A DNA stretch of 64,000 bases from Candidatus Corynebacterium faecigallinarum. GTDB lineage: Bacteria; Actinomycetota; Actinomycetes; Mycobacteriales; Mycobacteriaceae. The DNA is taken from the NCBI GenBank assembly GCA_019120175.1, contig DWVP01000024.1:62001-126000 (forward strand). The letters run 5' to 3'. The notes beneath the pieces are model-generated. The model made no database searches. It was not told where the DNA came from and was given only the letters and a program-made list of their open reading frames with translations. Below are positions 20,495 to 30,241 of this stretch, piece after piece. The first letter of the stretch is position 1, and each line of letters starts with the position of its first letter. The position numbers were made by a program, and so were the translations under genes.

Positions 20495-21379
20495 TTAGAA
20501 CACGATCGTGTGGTTCCCGTTGCGGATCACACGATCTTCTGCGTGCCAGGTCACCGCACGGGAGAGCACGGACCGCTCGACCTCGGCACCACGCTGGCGC
20601 AGGTCGGCCACCGAGTCACGGTGGGTCACCCGCACGGTGTCCTGTTCGATGATCGGGCCCTCGTCCAGGTCCTCGGTGACGTAGTGGGCGGTCGCGCCGA
20701 TCAGCTTCACGCCGCGCTCCCACGCCCGACGGTAGGGGTCGGCGCCGACGAAGGCCGGCAGGAAGGAGTGGTGGATGTTGATCACCGGTACGCCCAGTTT
20801 CTCCAGGAAGTCATTGGAGAGCACCTGCATGTAGCGGGCCAGCACCACGAAGTCCACGTTGCCCTTGAGGAGTTTGAGGATCTCCGCCTCCGACTCGGCC
20901 TTGTCCGGCCCCTTCTGCGAGGGGACGTGGAAGAAGGGCACACCGAACGTGCGGACGTCGTCTGCGGTGGTGGTGTGGTTGGAGATCACCATCGGGATGG
21001 TGACCGGAAGCTCCTCGCGCCGGTGTCGCCACAGCAGGTCCAGCAGGCAGTGGTCGCCGGCCGAAGCCAGGACCGCCATGCGCTTGGGCTGCGACCGGTC
21101 GCTCAACGACCAGCTCATGTTGCAGGACGCCAGAGTCTCGGACAGGTCGGCACGGATGTCGTCCATCGCGGTGATGAGGTTGTGGCGGTGGAAGACGATG
21201 CGCTGGAAGAAAACACCGTCCTGGTCATTGCTGGAGTACTGGTCCAGGGCGGTGATGTTGCCCTCGTTGCGGGTGATCGCGGCGGTGATGTGGGCGACGA
21301 GGCCCGGCTGGTCCGGTCCGTGGACGATGAGGCAGGCCTGGTCGACCAGGGACGGGATGGTGTTGCCGGACGCGGACAC
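20495..21379 (-). CDS. purU: Formyltetrahydrofolate deformylase
   Basis: This 294-residue enzyme hydrolyses 10-formyl-tetrahydrofolate to tetrahydrofolate and formate, balancing the one-carbon pool and feeding formate-dependent purine synthesis. It has an N-terminal ACT domain (CLIVHGPDQPGLVAHITAAI) and a formyltransferase-type catalytic domain with VISNHTT, LARYMQVLSNDFLEKLGVPVINIHHSFLPAFVG and GATAHYVTEDLDEGPIIEQD, including the catalytic Asn/His/Asp set. The stop lies 38 bases from the shared terminator. Confidence 0.95.
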   Translation of the reverse strand: MSASGNTIPSLVDQACLIVHGPDQPGLVAHITAAITRNEGNITALDQYSSNDQDGVFFQRIVFHRHNLITAMDDIRADLSETLASCNMSWSLSDRSQPKRMAVLASAGDHCLLDLLWRHRREELPVTIPMVISNHTTTADDVRTFGVPFFHVPSQKGPDKAESEAEILKLLKGNVDFVVLARYMQVLSNDFLEKLGVPVINIHHSFLPAFVGADPYRRAWERGVKLIGATAHYVTEDLDEGPIIEQDTVRVTHRDSVADLRQRGAEVERSVLSRAVTWHAEDRVIRNGNHTIVF

Positions 21380-21475
21380 GGGTGTACTCCTTGGATCAGG
21401 TGTGGGGTGGGGCCGAGTGGCCAGAACGAGGGTTGCTCAGGGGTCAACACTACTGGTGACGGCCCACAACACCAG

Positions 21476-22345
21476 CTACGGCCCCCAGAACTCCTGCAGC
21501 AGATCAGCTACCCGCTGGGCCTGCTGTACCGGCAGCAGGTGTGCGCCGGGTTCGATGACCTCGTGGCGGACCACGCCGTCAGAGACACCGTTGCCTGCCA
21601 CGGCCTCGGACATCGCCTTCAGCGTCTCCGGCGGGCAGGTCGGGTCGGACGCGCCGGCCACCGTCAGCGTCGGCACCGTGACCTGCCCCAGCAGGTCAGT
21701 GCCGTTGAAGGACGAGAGGGCCTCGCAGCACTGCGCGTAGCCTTCCGGGGAGGTTCCGGCGATCATCGCGACGATGGACGCCGCGGTCGCCGGGTGGTCG
21801 GCGAGGTAACCAGGTGTCAGCCACCGCTGGACGGTGTCCTCGCCGAGGTCCTGCAGGGTGGCCAGTCCACCGGCGCGCACCGCGGTGGCTTTCGCTGTCC
21901 AGGTTTCCGGGGAGCCGAAGCTCGGCGCGGTGCACATCAGGGTCAGTGTGCGTACCCGGTGGCTGGCGTCGGGGGATCCGGCGAGGTGCTGGGCGATCGC
22001 GCCGCCGATGGACAGGCCGACGAGGTCGATTCGGGTGGCGTCACTCCCACCGTCGAGACCGAGTCGGTCGAGGGTCTCGGTGACGTCGCCGGCGAGGTCG
22101 GCGATGGTCACCGGAGCGTCCTGCGTGCCGTCCGGCAGGACGGAACCACCGTGACCACCGTGGCTACCGTGACCACGGTGGTCGACGGCGATGACGCGGG
22201 CACCGGGGACACTGTCGGTGCCGGGGCCGGGGACGCTGAGTCGGTTCTGGACGCCGGTCCACATGTCCACGCCCGAGCCCAGGGCGCCGAGCAGGACCAC
22301 GGTGCGGCGGCCGCGTCCGGTGATGCGGGTGTGGAGAATACTCAT
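21476..22345 (-). CDS. Alpha/beta hydrolase (3-oxoadipate enol-lactonase-like)
   Basis: This 289-residue alpha/beta hydrolase has an HG-type oxyanion region (VVLLGALGSGVDMW), AVDHRGHGSHG, the nucleophile elbow VGLSIGGAIAQHLAG, an acid in AGASDPTCPPE and the His in VIEPGAHLLPVQQ. It most resembles PcaD-like enol-lactonases, but no protocatechuate genes are nearby, so the substrate is open. The ATG at 22345 is preferred to one at 22366. A TACGCT hexamer ends seven bases before it, and an 18-base interrupted palindrome would otherwise lie inside the coding region. Confidence 0.8.
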   Translation of the reverse strand: MSILHTRITGRGRRTVVLLGALGSGVDMWTGVQNRLSVPGPGTDSVPGARVIAVDHRGHGSHGGHGGSVLPDGTQDAPVTIADLAGDVTETLDRLGLDGGSDATRIDLVGLSIGGAIAQHLAGSPDASHRVRTLTLMCTAPSFGSPETWTAKATAVRAGGLATLQDLGEDTVQRWLTPGYLADHPATAASIVAMIAGTSPEGYAQCCEALSSFNGTDLLGQVTVPTLTVAGASDPTCPPETLKAMSEAVAGNGVSDGVVRHEVIEPGAHLLPVQQAQRVADLLQEFWGP

Positions 22346-22347
22346 GG

Positions 22348-22365
22348 TGTTCAGCGTACTGAACA
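22348..22365 (-). promoter_or_regulatory. Promoter with operator-like palindrome for the hydrolase gene
   Basis: TGTTCAG (22348-22354) and CTGAACA (22359-22365) are perfect inverted arms around CGTA. On the minus strand the centre contains TACGCT (22353-22358), a -10-type hexamer eight bases before the ATG. A protein bound here would block transcription of a leaderless message. Confidence 0.5.
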
Positions 22366-22498
22366 TCCCGGAGTCTCGAGGTGGGCTGGCGGTCGCTGAC
22401 GCGCCGACGACAACCGGCGCTCACCACCGCCCCCAGAGGGGTACAATCGGGTGGAATTGTCCCTGACACCCACCAGTTCCCAGGAGTGTTCACCCCAG

Positions 22499-23785
22499 AT
22501 GCCATCGATGCAGGAAAGTGCCGAGCTGCTGAAGTGCTCGTTCTGTGGAAAGAGCCAGAAGCAGGTCCGAAAGCTCATCGCCGGTCCCGGTGTCTACATC
22601 TGCGATGAGTGCATCGAGCTGTGCAACGAGATCATCGACGAGGAACTCGCCGCCGGTGCTTCCTCCGGTGATGACTCCGGTGACCTGCCGCGTCCTGCGG
22701 CGATCACCCGTTTCCTCGACGAGTACGTCATCGGGCAGGACGATGCGAAGCGCACCCTCGCCGTCGCCGTCTACAACCACTACAAGCGTATCCGCGCCGA
22801 GTCCTCGGACGCCACCGCCCGGCGCAGTGACGACCAGGTCGAGCTGACCAAGTCGAATATCCTCATGCTCGGCCCCACCGGCTCCGGCAAAACCTACCTG
22901 GCGCAGTCGCTTGCCCGCATGCTGGACGTGCCCTTCGCCATTGCCGACGCCACCAGCCTCACCGAGGCCGGCTACGTCGGTGAGGACGTGGAGAACATCC
23001 TGCTGAAGCTGCTGCAGTCCGCCGACTTCGACGTGGCCAAGGCCCAGCAAGGCATCATTTACGTCGACGAGGTGGACAAGATCTCCCGCAAGTCGGAGAA
23101 CCCGTCGATCACCCGTGACGTTTCCGGTGAGGGCGTACAGCAGGCATTGCTGAAGATCCTGGAGGGCACCGTCGCCGCCGTCCCGCCGCAGGGTGGACGG
23201 AAACACCCGAACCAGGAACTCATCCAGTTCGACACGAAGAATGTGCTGTTCATCGTCTCCGGCGCTTTCGCCGGCCTGGAGAAGGTCATTTCCGAGCGGC
23301 GCGGACGCAAGGGTGTCGGCTTCGGCGCCGAGGTCCGTGGCAAGGCCGACGAGGATCCGGATCCGTTCCGGCACGTGGAGCCGGAGGACATGGTGAAGTT
23401 CGGGCTGATCCCTGAGCTCATCGGTCGTCTGCCGGTGATCACCCACGTCGGCCACCTGGACGAGGAGTCGCTGATGCAGATCCTCACCGAGCCGAAGAAC
23501 TCACTGGTGCGCCAGTACCAGCGACTGTTCGAGATGGACGGGGTGCAGCTGACTTTCGAGGAGGACGCCCTGCGTGCCATCGCCCGCAAGGCACTGGAGC
23601 GGGAGACCGGAGCCCGTGGTCTGCGCTCGATCGTCGAGAGCATCCTGCTGCCGCTGATGTACTCGATCCCCGATGACGAGGACACCGGTGAGGTGATCAT
23701 CACCGGCGGGACGGTGACGGGGGAGGGTGAGCCGCAGCTGCTGACGCATGAAGAGGTCGCCGAGCGCGAGCAGCGCAGCGCCTGA
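22499..23785 (+). CDS. clpX: ATP-dependent Clp protease ATP-binding subunit ClpX
   Basis: This 428-residue AAA+ unfoldase recognises tagged substrates and feeds them to ClpP1P2. Its zinc-binding domain has CSFCGKSQ and [10 protein letters not shown] (four Cys). Walker A is [18 protein letters not shown], Walker B is [16 protein letters not shown], and the pore and sensor regions include [18 protein letters not shown] and [18 protein letters not shown] lies 12 bases before the ATG at 22499. A second in-frame ATG nine bases on is also possible. Its position near the clpP operon is as in other corynebacteria. Confidence 0.95.
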   Translation: MPSMQESAELLKCSFCGKSQKQVRKLIAGPGVYICDECIELCNEIIDEELAAGASSGDDSGDLPRPAAITRFLDEYVIGQDDAKRTLAVAVYNHYKRIRAESSDATARRSDDQVELTKSNILMLGPTGSGKTYLAQSLARMLDVPFAIADATSLTEAGYVGEDVENILLKLLQSADFDVAKAQQGIIYVDEVDKISRKSENPSITRDVSGEGVQQALLKILEGTVAAVPPQGGRKHPNQELIQFDTKNVLFIVSGAFAGLEKVISERRGRKGVGFGAEVRGKADEDPDPFRHVEPEDMVKFGLIPELIGRLPVITHVGHLDEESLMQILTEPKNSLVRQYQRLFEMDGVQLTFEEDALRAIARKALERETGARGLRSIVESILLPLMYSIPDDEDTGEVIITGGTVTGEGEPQLLTHEEVAEREQRSA

Positions 23786-23810
23786 CGCAGGCCTCGACCG
23801 CCCGCAACAC

Positions 23811-25244
23811 TCAGTCGTCGTACAGCCCGGCGATGTGGTCGTCGGCGGTGTTCTCGTCGTCCGGGTCTGAGTCCTCGTCGGGGTCCCAGAAGTTGTTGTA
23901 GGCCTGGTAGCCCTGGTAGCTGGACTGTTCGGCCGCGGCCTCGGTGGCCTCGACCAGCTTGTCGAACTCGGTGTATTTTTCACCGGAGGTATCGACACCG
24001 GCAGCGCCGTCGTTGCCGTCCGTGCGGTCAGCACCGTGTGCGCCGTCGAACTGATCACTCCCGCTTTCTCCGGCATTCCGATCAGTAGCGGGAGCAGTAG
24101 CGTCCGCCGTCGATGCGTCCCCGACGTCCACGGTGTCCATGTCGCCAGCCGTGTCGGAGGCTCCGTCGGCTTCGGTGCTCTCGGCACCGTCGACGGTGCC
24201 ACCATCTTCGACAGAGCCGTTACCGCCAGCACCGCCAGCGTGATCAGCTGCATCGAGGGCCCCCGCCGCGTCCTCATCCACGCCGGTCGCCGCCGACTCC
24301 TCATCCGCACTCCAGTCACCCGAGTCACCCGAGCTGTCCGGGTCAGCGGACGCAGCGTACGCGGTGTGCCCGGAGTGCCCGCCGTGGCCCACGACCTCGT
24401 CGTTCTCGTGGTCGTAACCGGCCTGCGCCATGCGCATGAGCTCCTCGGTGTCATGCCCGTCGCCCGCCTGGAACGTGACCACTCCCTCGACCCCGCCGCC
24501 ATCCCCGGCGGTGTACAGCGACGCCGACACGGAGGAGGGGGTGGTCTTCGTCGGGCTGGCGTGGGTGTAGGAACTGCCCTGCGTGGTGGGCATCGAGGTG
24601 GTCAGGAACGCCAGAACCGCATCGCATGCCAACTTCTCCAGGCCGTCAACCGTCTGCGCATTGTCCAGGTCGGTGCCGTAGTGGGTGTGGAAGGTGGTGC
24701 CCTGGGAGGCGGGGAAGCAACACAATGAGGTGATCAGGACGTAGACATCCTCGGCGGAGATTCCCGGCCGGAACGCACCGTAGTCCTGGCCACGCATCAG
24801 TACCCGGTCGATCTGCAGCACCACCGGGGAGGATTCGAGCACGTCGTGGCGTCCGCCGACATGTCCGTACCCGGCGATGTTCTCCGTGACGATCAGCCGG
24901 ACGGCGTCCGGGTGTGCCCGGTGTCGGCGGTAGGCGGTGCGCACCAGGGTGCGGACTGCTTCGGCCGGAACGAGGTTCTCGACATCGAGGTCTTCGGGAC
25001 GTGGCCACATCAGGCGGAAGGCGTAGCGCAGTGCTTCGTCGTAGAGCACCTGGGTGTCGCGCAGCAGCGGGTGGTTGGGGGAGACCCCGGCCCCGACGGC
25101 GATGTCGCGAGTTTCGGCCGCAAGGCCCGAACGCACGAGTTCGGGGATGGCGGTGTCCAGCACGAGTCGGTAGTCCTCGACCGAGCAGCCGTAACGACGG
25201 TGGGTGCCGGGAAGCGTGGTGGACGGGTCCGGGTCGGTGGTCAT
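23811..25244 (-). CDS. TetR-like regulator with a long acidic low-complexity tail
   Basis: This 477-residue protein falls into two parts. Residues 1 to about 225 resemble a TetR-family regulator: an N-terminal helical region (EDYRLVLDTAIPELVRSGLAA) that is only a poor match to a TetR helix-turn-helix, then a ligand-domain-like segment (AVRLIVTENIAGYGHVGG, FRPGISAEDVYVLITSLCCF, GTTFHTHYGTDL). Residues about 260-477 are extremely rich in Asp, Ala, Gly, Ser and Thr, with no predicted fold, ending with Asn/Asp-rich FWDPDEDSDPDDENTADDH. It lies convergent to clpX and divergent from mdh, which it might control. The regulator call is moderately sure; the tail's role is unknown. Confidence 0.65.
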   Translation of the reverse strand: MTTDPDPSTTLPGTHRRYGCSVEDYRLVLDTAIPELVRSGLAAETRDIAVGAGVSPNHPLLRDTQVLYDEALRYAFRLMWPRPEDLDVENLVPAEAVRTLVRTAYRRHRAHPDAVRLIVTENIAGYGHVGGRHDVLESSPVVLQIDRVLMRGQDYGAFRPGISAEDVYVLITSLCCFPASQGTTFHTHYGTDLDNAQTVDGLEKLACDAVLAFLTTSMPTTQGSSYTHASPTKTTPSSVSASLYTAGDGGGVEGVVTFQAGDGHDTEELMRMAQAGYDHENDEVVGHGGHSGHTAYAASADPDSSGDSGDWSADEESAATGVDEDAAGALDAADHAGGAGGNGSVEDGGTVDGAESTEADGASDTAGDMDTVDVGDASTADATAPATDRNAGESGSDQFDGAHGADRTDGNDGAAGVDTSGEKYTEFDKLVEATEAAAEQSSYQGYQAYNNFWDPDEDSDPDDENTADDHIAGLYDD

Positions 25245-26659
<1,415 letters not shown>

Positions 26660-26739
26660 CGACCTCCGGGAGCTATCACGTATGAAATAGTTCACCCCCG
26701 TGTGTGACATATGCCACATGGTATGGCAGCCTATGGCAC

Positions 26740-27903
26740 ATGACGAACAACACCCCAGCGCACCCCTCTCCGGCATCCCACATCACCAACCCCGGCAACG
26801 GGGTGTACCGACCGGGTTTCGTTGACAAGGCCACCGCCTTCGGCGGACGCCTACTCAGCAAGATTCCCGTACCGGTTCTTCGCGCACTCGGCACCGTCCG
26901 CAACAAGGACGGTGACCTGCTCGACGCCGACGTCCGGGCGTCCCTGCTGGCACTGAAGGTCATCAGCTCCCTGGACATCGTCGAGGTTCCCCCGGTGCAC
27001 TCCCGCAAGATCGTGGAGAAGGAGGCCTACATCGCCGCCGGCACCGTTCCGGTGGCTCACGTGCACGACAGCGCCATCGCCGGGATCGGGGTTCGGGTCT
27101 ATCACCACGCATCACCACATGAGGACCTCGGTCCGCGCCCGGTGCTGATCTACGCCCACGGTGGTGGCTGGGTCACCGGCTCCCTCGACAGTCACGACGC
27201 CGCCTGCCGTAGCCTGTGCGCTGACGGCCGGGTCACCGTGGTGTCGGTCGACTACCGGATGGCACCCGAAAATCCGTTCCCCACTCCGTTGGACGATGTC
27301 TTCGAGGTGGTCACCGCCGTACAGGACTCCACCCGGGGTGGGGAGGTGGAGCGGGTCATCGGTGTGCCGGTGGACACCTCCAGGCTGATCGTTGGCGGCG
27401 ACTCCGCGGGCGGCAACCTGGCGGCCGCGTCCTGTCTGCGACTGCGCGCCGAAGGCCGCGACCAGCCGCTGCTGCAGCTGCTGTTCGTACCGGTCACCGA
27501 CCTGGCGAACAAGAGCGCCAGCCGGGTCGAGTTCGGTGAACTGGGCTTCTACCTCACCGAGGAGCAGATCTCCTGGTACGAGCACCACTACCTGGGACGC
27601 GGTGGTGCCCTCGGTACCCCTGTCGACCCGACCGACCCGCTGGTGTCCCCGCTGTTGGCGGACGACCTCTCCGGCCTGGCACCGGCCTATATCGCCGTTG
27701 CCGGTTTCGACCCGTTGCGTGACGAGGGGGAGGCCTACGGGGCCCGGCTCAAGGAAGCTGGCGTGCCGGTGACCATGGTCCGCCACCGGGGATTGGTGCA
27801 CCCCTTCGCCAACTCGGTGGCGGTGTGGCGAGGAGCGCGCAAGGCCATGGATCAGGCGGTCAGCGCGGTGTCCACAGCTGTGTCGCAGGTGCGCTCCGCG
27901 TAG
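26740..27903 (+). CDS. Alpha/beta hydrolase, hormone-sensitive-lipase type esterase
   Basis: This 387-residue esterase has the HSL-family oxyanion motif in LIYAHGGGWVTGSLD, the nucleophile elbow IVGGDSAGGNLAAAS, an acid in AGFDPLRDEGEAY and the His in HRGLVHPFAN. VVSVDYRMAPENPFPTPLDD is characteristic of the family. An N-terminal cap of about 110 residues precedes the core. It should hydrolyse short-chain or lipid esters; the natural substrate is unknown. The ATG at 26740 has no clear ribosome-binding site; an in-frame ATG at 26704 is possible. There is no signal peptide. Confidence 0.82.
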   Translation: MTNNTPAHPSPASHITNPGNGVYRPGFVDKATAFGGRLLSKIPVPVLRALGTVRNKDGDLLDADVRASLLALKVISSLDIVEVPPVHSRKIVEKEAYIAAGTVPVAHVHDSAIAGIGVRVYHHASPHEDLGPRPVLIYAHGGGWVTGSLDSHDAACRSLCADGRVTVVSVDYRMAPENPFPTPLDDVFEVVTAVQDSTRGGEVERVIGVPVDTSRLIVGGDSAGGNLAAASCLRLRAEGRDQPLLQLLFVPVTDLANKSASRVEFGELGFYLTEEQISWYEHHYLGRGGALGTPVDPTDPLVSPLLADDLSGLAPAYIAVAGFDPLRDEGEAYGARLKEAGVPVTMVRHRGLVHPFANSVAVWRGARKAMDQAVSAVSTAVSQVRSA

Positions 27904-27923
27904 GACGCGTCCCCCACACACAG

Positions 27924-27965
27924 AAAACCCCGGATGCCAGCGACCCTCCCACTGGCGCCCGAGGT
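27924..27965 (-). terminator. Intrinsic terminator of the permease-decarboxylase gene
   Basis: A 15-bp stem with two mismatches (27952-27966 with 27926-27940) is followed, on the minus strand, by a TTTT run. It lies 32 bases beyond the stop of the permease fusion gene and between convergent genes. Confidence 0.55.
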
Positions 27966-27997
27966 TCCTTCCTGTCCCGCTGCAGGCGGTCGGCTGC

Positions 27998-29944
27998 CTA
28001 ATCCAGGTGGTTGAACTTGCTCTTCCACGCCGAGGCGACCGGGCTGGCGTCGGCGATCATGTGGTTGAAGCGGTCGTTGGCGATCTCCACGACCTCACCC
28101 AGCAACTGCAACCGCTCCTGGGCCGGGGAGTTCTCCAGGCGCCGCACGCCTTCGCTGATGATCTGAGAGCGGGAGTCCAGGCGTCCCAGGCACATCACGA
28201 ACGGCAGACCGAAGCGTTTCTGGTAACTGGTGGAGAGCTCGCGCAGCTGCTCCTGCTCCACGTCGTCCATGGAGTCCAGGTTCTCCAGCGCCACCGACCC
28301 GGCGAAGCTGGACAGTCGCTCGTCGGCGGTGTTGTCGTCGAGCAACAGCTCGGCCATCGAGGGGTAGCTGCCGATCAGGTCGGTGTGCTCCTCACGGTCG
28401 GCGGTGAGCACGGCCTCCTGCACGGCGTCACGCAGTTCCTGCACACTGCCGAACGGCCCGGCGGCGTGGGCTCGCTCCAGCGGCCAGCTGACCCCGTTGA
28501 ACAGTGGGGAGAAGGTGGAGACGAAGGTCTCGGAGTCCATGGCGTTGACGTCGTCCAGGGCGATGGCGCGTCCGGCTGCGTCCCGGGTGACCTCCGGGGA
28601 GGGGCGGCGTCCGACATGGAAGAAGAGCAGGTTGAGCAGGATCGCGGCGATGGAGCCGGTGGTCACGCCGGAGGCGAAGAACACCTGCGCCCACTCGGGG
28701 AAGATCTGGGCGATGTCCGGTTTGAAGGCCACCAGCATGCCCAGCCCGATGGAGATGGTCATCACCGCGGCATTGCGGTTGTCCGACAGGTCGGCCTTGC
28801 CGAGGGTCTGGATACCGACCAGGGCGACATTGGCGAACAGGGCCAGCGACGCCGCGCCCAGCACCGGGCCGGGGATCGCGGCGACGACCGCGCCGGCCTT
28901 GGGGATCAGGCCGATGACGATCATGATCACGCCGGCCCCGGCGACGACCCAGCGGGACTTCACCCGGGTCATGCGCACCAGGCCGACGTTCTGCGCGAAA
29001 CAGGTGTAGGGGAAGGAGTTCAGCACGCCACCGAGGGTGGTGGACAGGCCGTCGGCGCGGATGGCGGCGGCGATGTGGCCCTTGGTGATGCGCTTGCCCA
29101 CGATCTCACCGGCGGCGAAGACGTCACCGGTGGTCTCCACCATGGTGATCAGCATGACGATGACCATGGAGATGATGCCGGTGAGCACGAACTCCGGGGC
29201 GCCGAAGTAGAACGGGGTGGTGAAGCCGACCCAGTCGGAGGAGCCCACGTCGTTGAACCCGGCGTCGCCGAGGATCATCGCCACACCGGTGCCGATGACC
29301 AGACCCATCAGGATGGCCAGGGTGCCGAGGAAGCCCTTGAAGAAGCGCTGGGCCAGCAGGATGACCGCCAGGGTCAGACCGGCGTAGGCCAGGTCCTTGG
29401 CAGCCGGGGTGCCGTCGGCGAAGCCGGTGATGTCGTTGGCGGAGACACCCAGCAGGGTGATGCCCATAGTGGTCAGTACGGTGCCGATGACCACCGGCGG
29501 GAAGAACCGGATGAACTTCGCGAAGTAGGGGGCGGCGAAGAAGGTGAACAGGCCGGCGACGATGATCGAGCCGTAGATCGCCGGCAGCGCCTCGGTGCCA
29601 CCCTCGCCACCGGTGGTGGCCAGGCCGATGGCGATGATCGGGGAGACCGCGGTGGTGGTCACACCCTGGATGATCGGCAGGCGTACACCGACCTTCCAGA
29701 ACCCGACCGACTGGATCAGGGTGGCGATGCCACAGGTGAACAGGTCGGCGTTGATCAGGTGGATGGTCGTCTCGGCGTCCAGCCCCAGGCCGCTGGCGAT
29801 GAGCAGCGGGACGATCACCGCACCGGCATAGAACGCCAGGACGTGCTGGGTGGACAGGACGGCCAGTTTTCCGGGCGCCGGGACTTGGTCAACCGGGTGT
29901 TTCTGGGAGGCGGCCGCGGTCGTGGCCGGTGTGGGCGTGCTCAT
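27998..29944 (-). CDS. Nucleobase (urate/xanthine-type) permease fused to OHCU decarboxylase
   Basis: This 648-residue protein joins two steps of purine breakdown. Residues 1 to about 440 form an NCS2/NAT-family permease with 12-14 membrane segments, starting LAVLSTQHVLAFYAGAVIVPLLIA and containing the family's substrate motif region FAQNVGLVRMTRVKSR and the preceding helices. Residues about 455-640 match OHCU decarboxylase: FNGVSWPLERA, a helical middle, then SSYQKRFGLPFVMCLGRLD and NDRFNHMIAD. That enzyme turns 2-oxo-4-hydroxy-4-carboxy-5-ureidoimidazoline into allantoin after urate oxidation. The fusion suggests the permease carries urate and couples uptake to its breakdown. No urate oxidase or HIU hydrolase gene is in the window. 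Confidence 0.85.
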   Translation of the reverse strand: MSTPTPATTAAASQKHPVDQVPAPGKLAVLSTQHVLAFYAGAVIVPLLIASGLGLDAETTIHLINADLFTCGIATLIQSVGFWKVGVRLPIIQGVTTTAVSPIIAIGLATTGGEGGTEALPAIYGSIIVAGLFTFFAAPYFAKFIRFFPPVVIGTVLTTMGITLLGVSANDITGFADGTPAAKDLAYAGLTLAVILLAQRFFKGFLGTLAILMGLVIGTGVAMILGDAGFNDVGSSDWVGFTTPFYFGAPEFVLTGIISMVIVMLITMVETTGDVFAAGEIVGKRITKGHIAAAIRADGLSTTLGGVLNSFPYTCFAQNVGLVRMTRVKSRWVVAGAGVIMIVIGLIPKAGAVVAAIPGPVLGAASLALFANVALVGIQTLGKADLSDNRNAAVMTISIGLGMLVAFKPDIAQIFPEWAQVFFASGVTTGSIAAILLNLLFFHVGRRPSPEVTRDAAGRAIALDDVNAMDSETFVSTFSPLFNGVSWPLERAHAAGPFGSVQELRDAVQEAVLTADREEHTDLIGSYPSMAELLLDDNTADERLSSFAGSVALENLDSMDDVEQEQLRELSTSYQKRFGLPFVMCLGRLDSRSQIISEGVRRLENSPAQERLQLLGEVVEIANDRFNHMIADASPVASAWKSKFNHLD

Positions 29945-30174
29945 GGGCTCTCTTCACGGGGAAACGTCAGGGGATTGCCGGGTAAGTGTATGCCTCGACC
30001 CGGTGAACAGCGGAATCGCGGCAGCACGTGGCTGGCGGTCGGCTGGCGGGTGGCTGGCGGGTGGCAGACCCAGCGATATTGGGGCGACGAATCCCGGTGG
30101 CGGGCCACCGGATGTGGCACGCTTGGGACGTCGGACCCCACAGTGACTTGCGGTGACGTGCGGTGGTTTACGGT

Positions 30175-30198
30175 GTGGACCTGTCCACGTTGTAATCT
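30175..30198 (+). promoter_or_regulatory. Candidate promoter/operator of the mevalonate operon
   Basis: GTGGAC-CT-GTCCAC (30175-30188) is an inverted repeat lying just before TAATCT (30193-30198), a good -10 in the extended context TGTAATCT. The operon's GTG start is 44 bases further on. The palindrome would sit between -35 and -10, a classic repressor site. Confidence 0.4.
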
Positions 30199-30241
30199 TT
30201 CGTCTTGACGCTCTCTCCACTTCTGCAGCAGAAAGGCTTAT

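Noticed and set aside
28007..30208. Plus-strand open frame of 733 codons
   Set aside because: It is the complement of the permease-decarboxylase gene, with Asp/Gly/His shadow composition and no domain.
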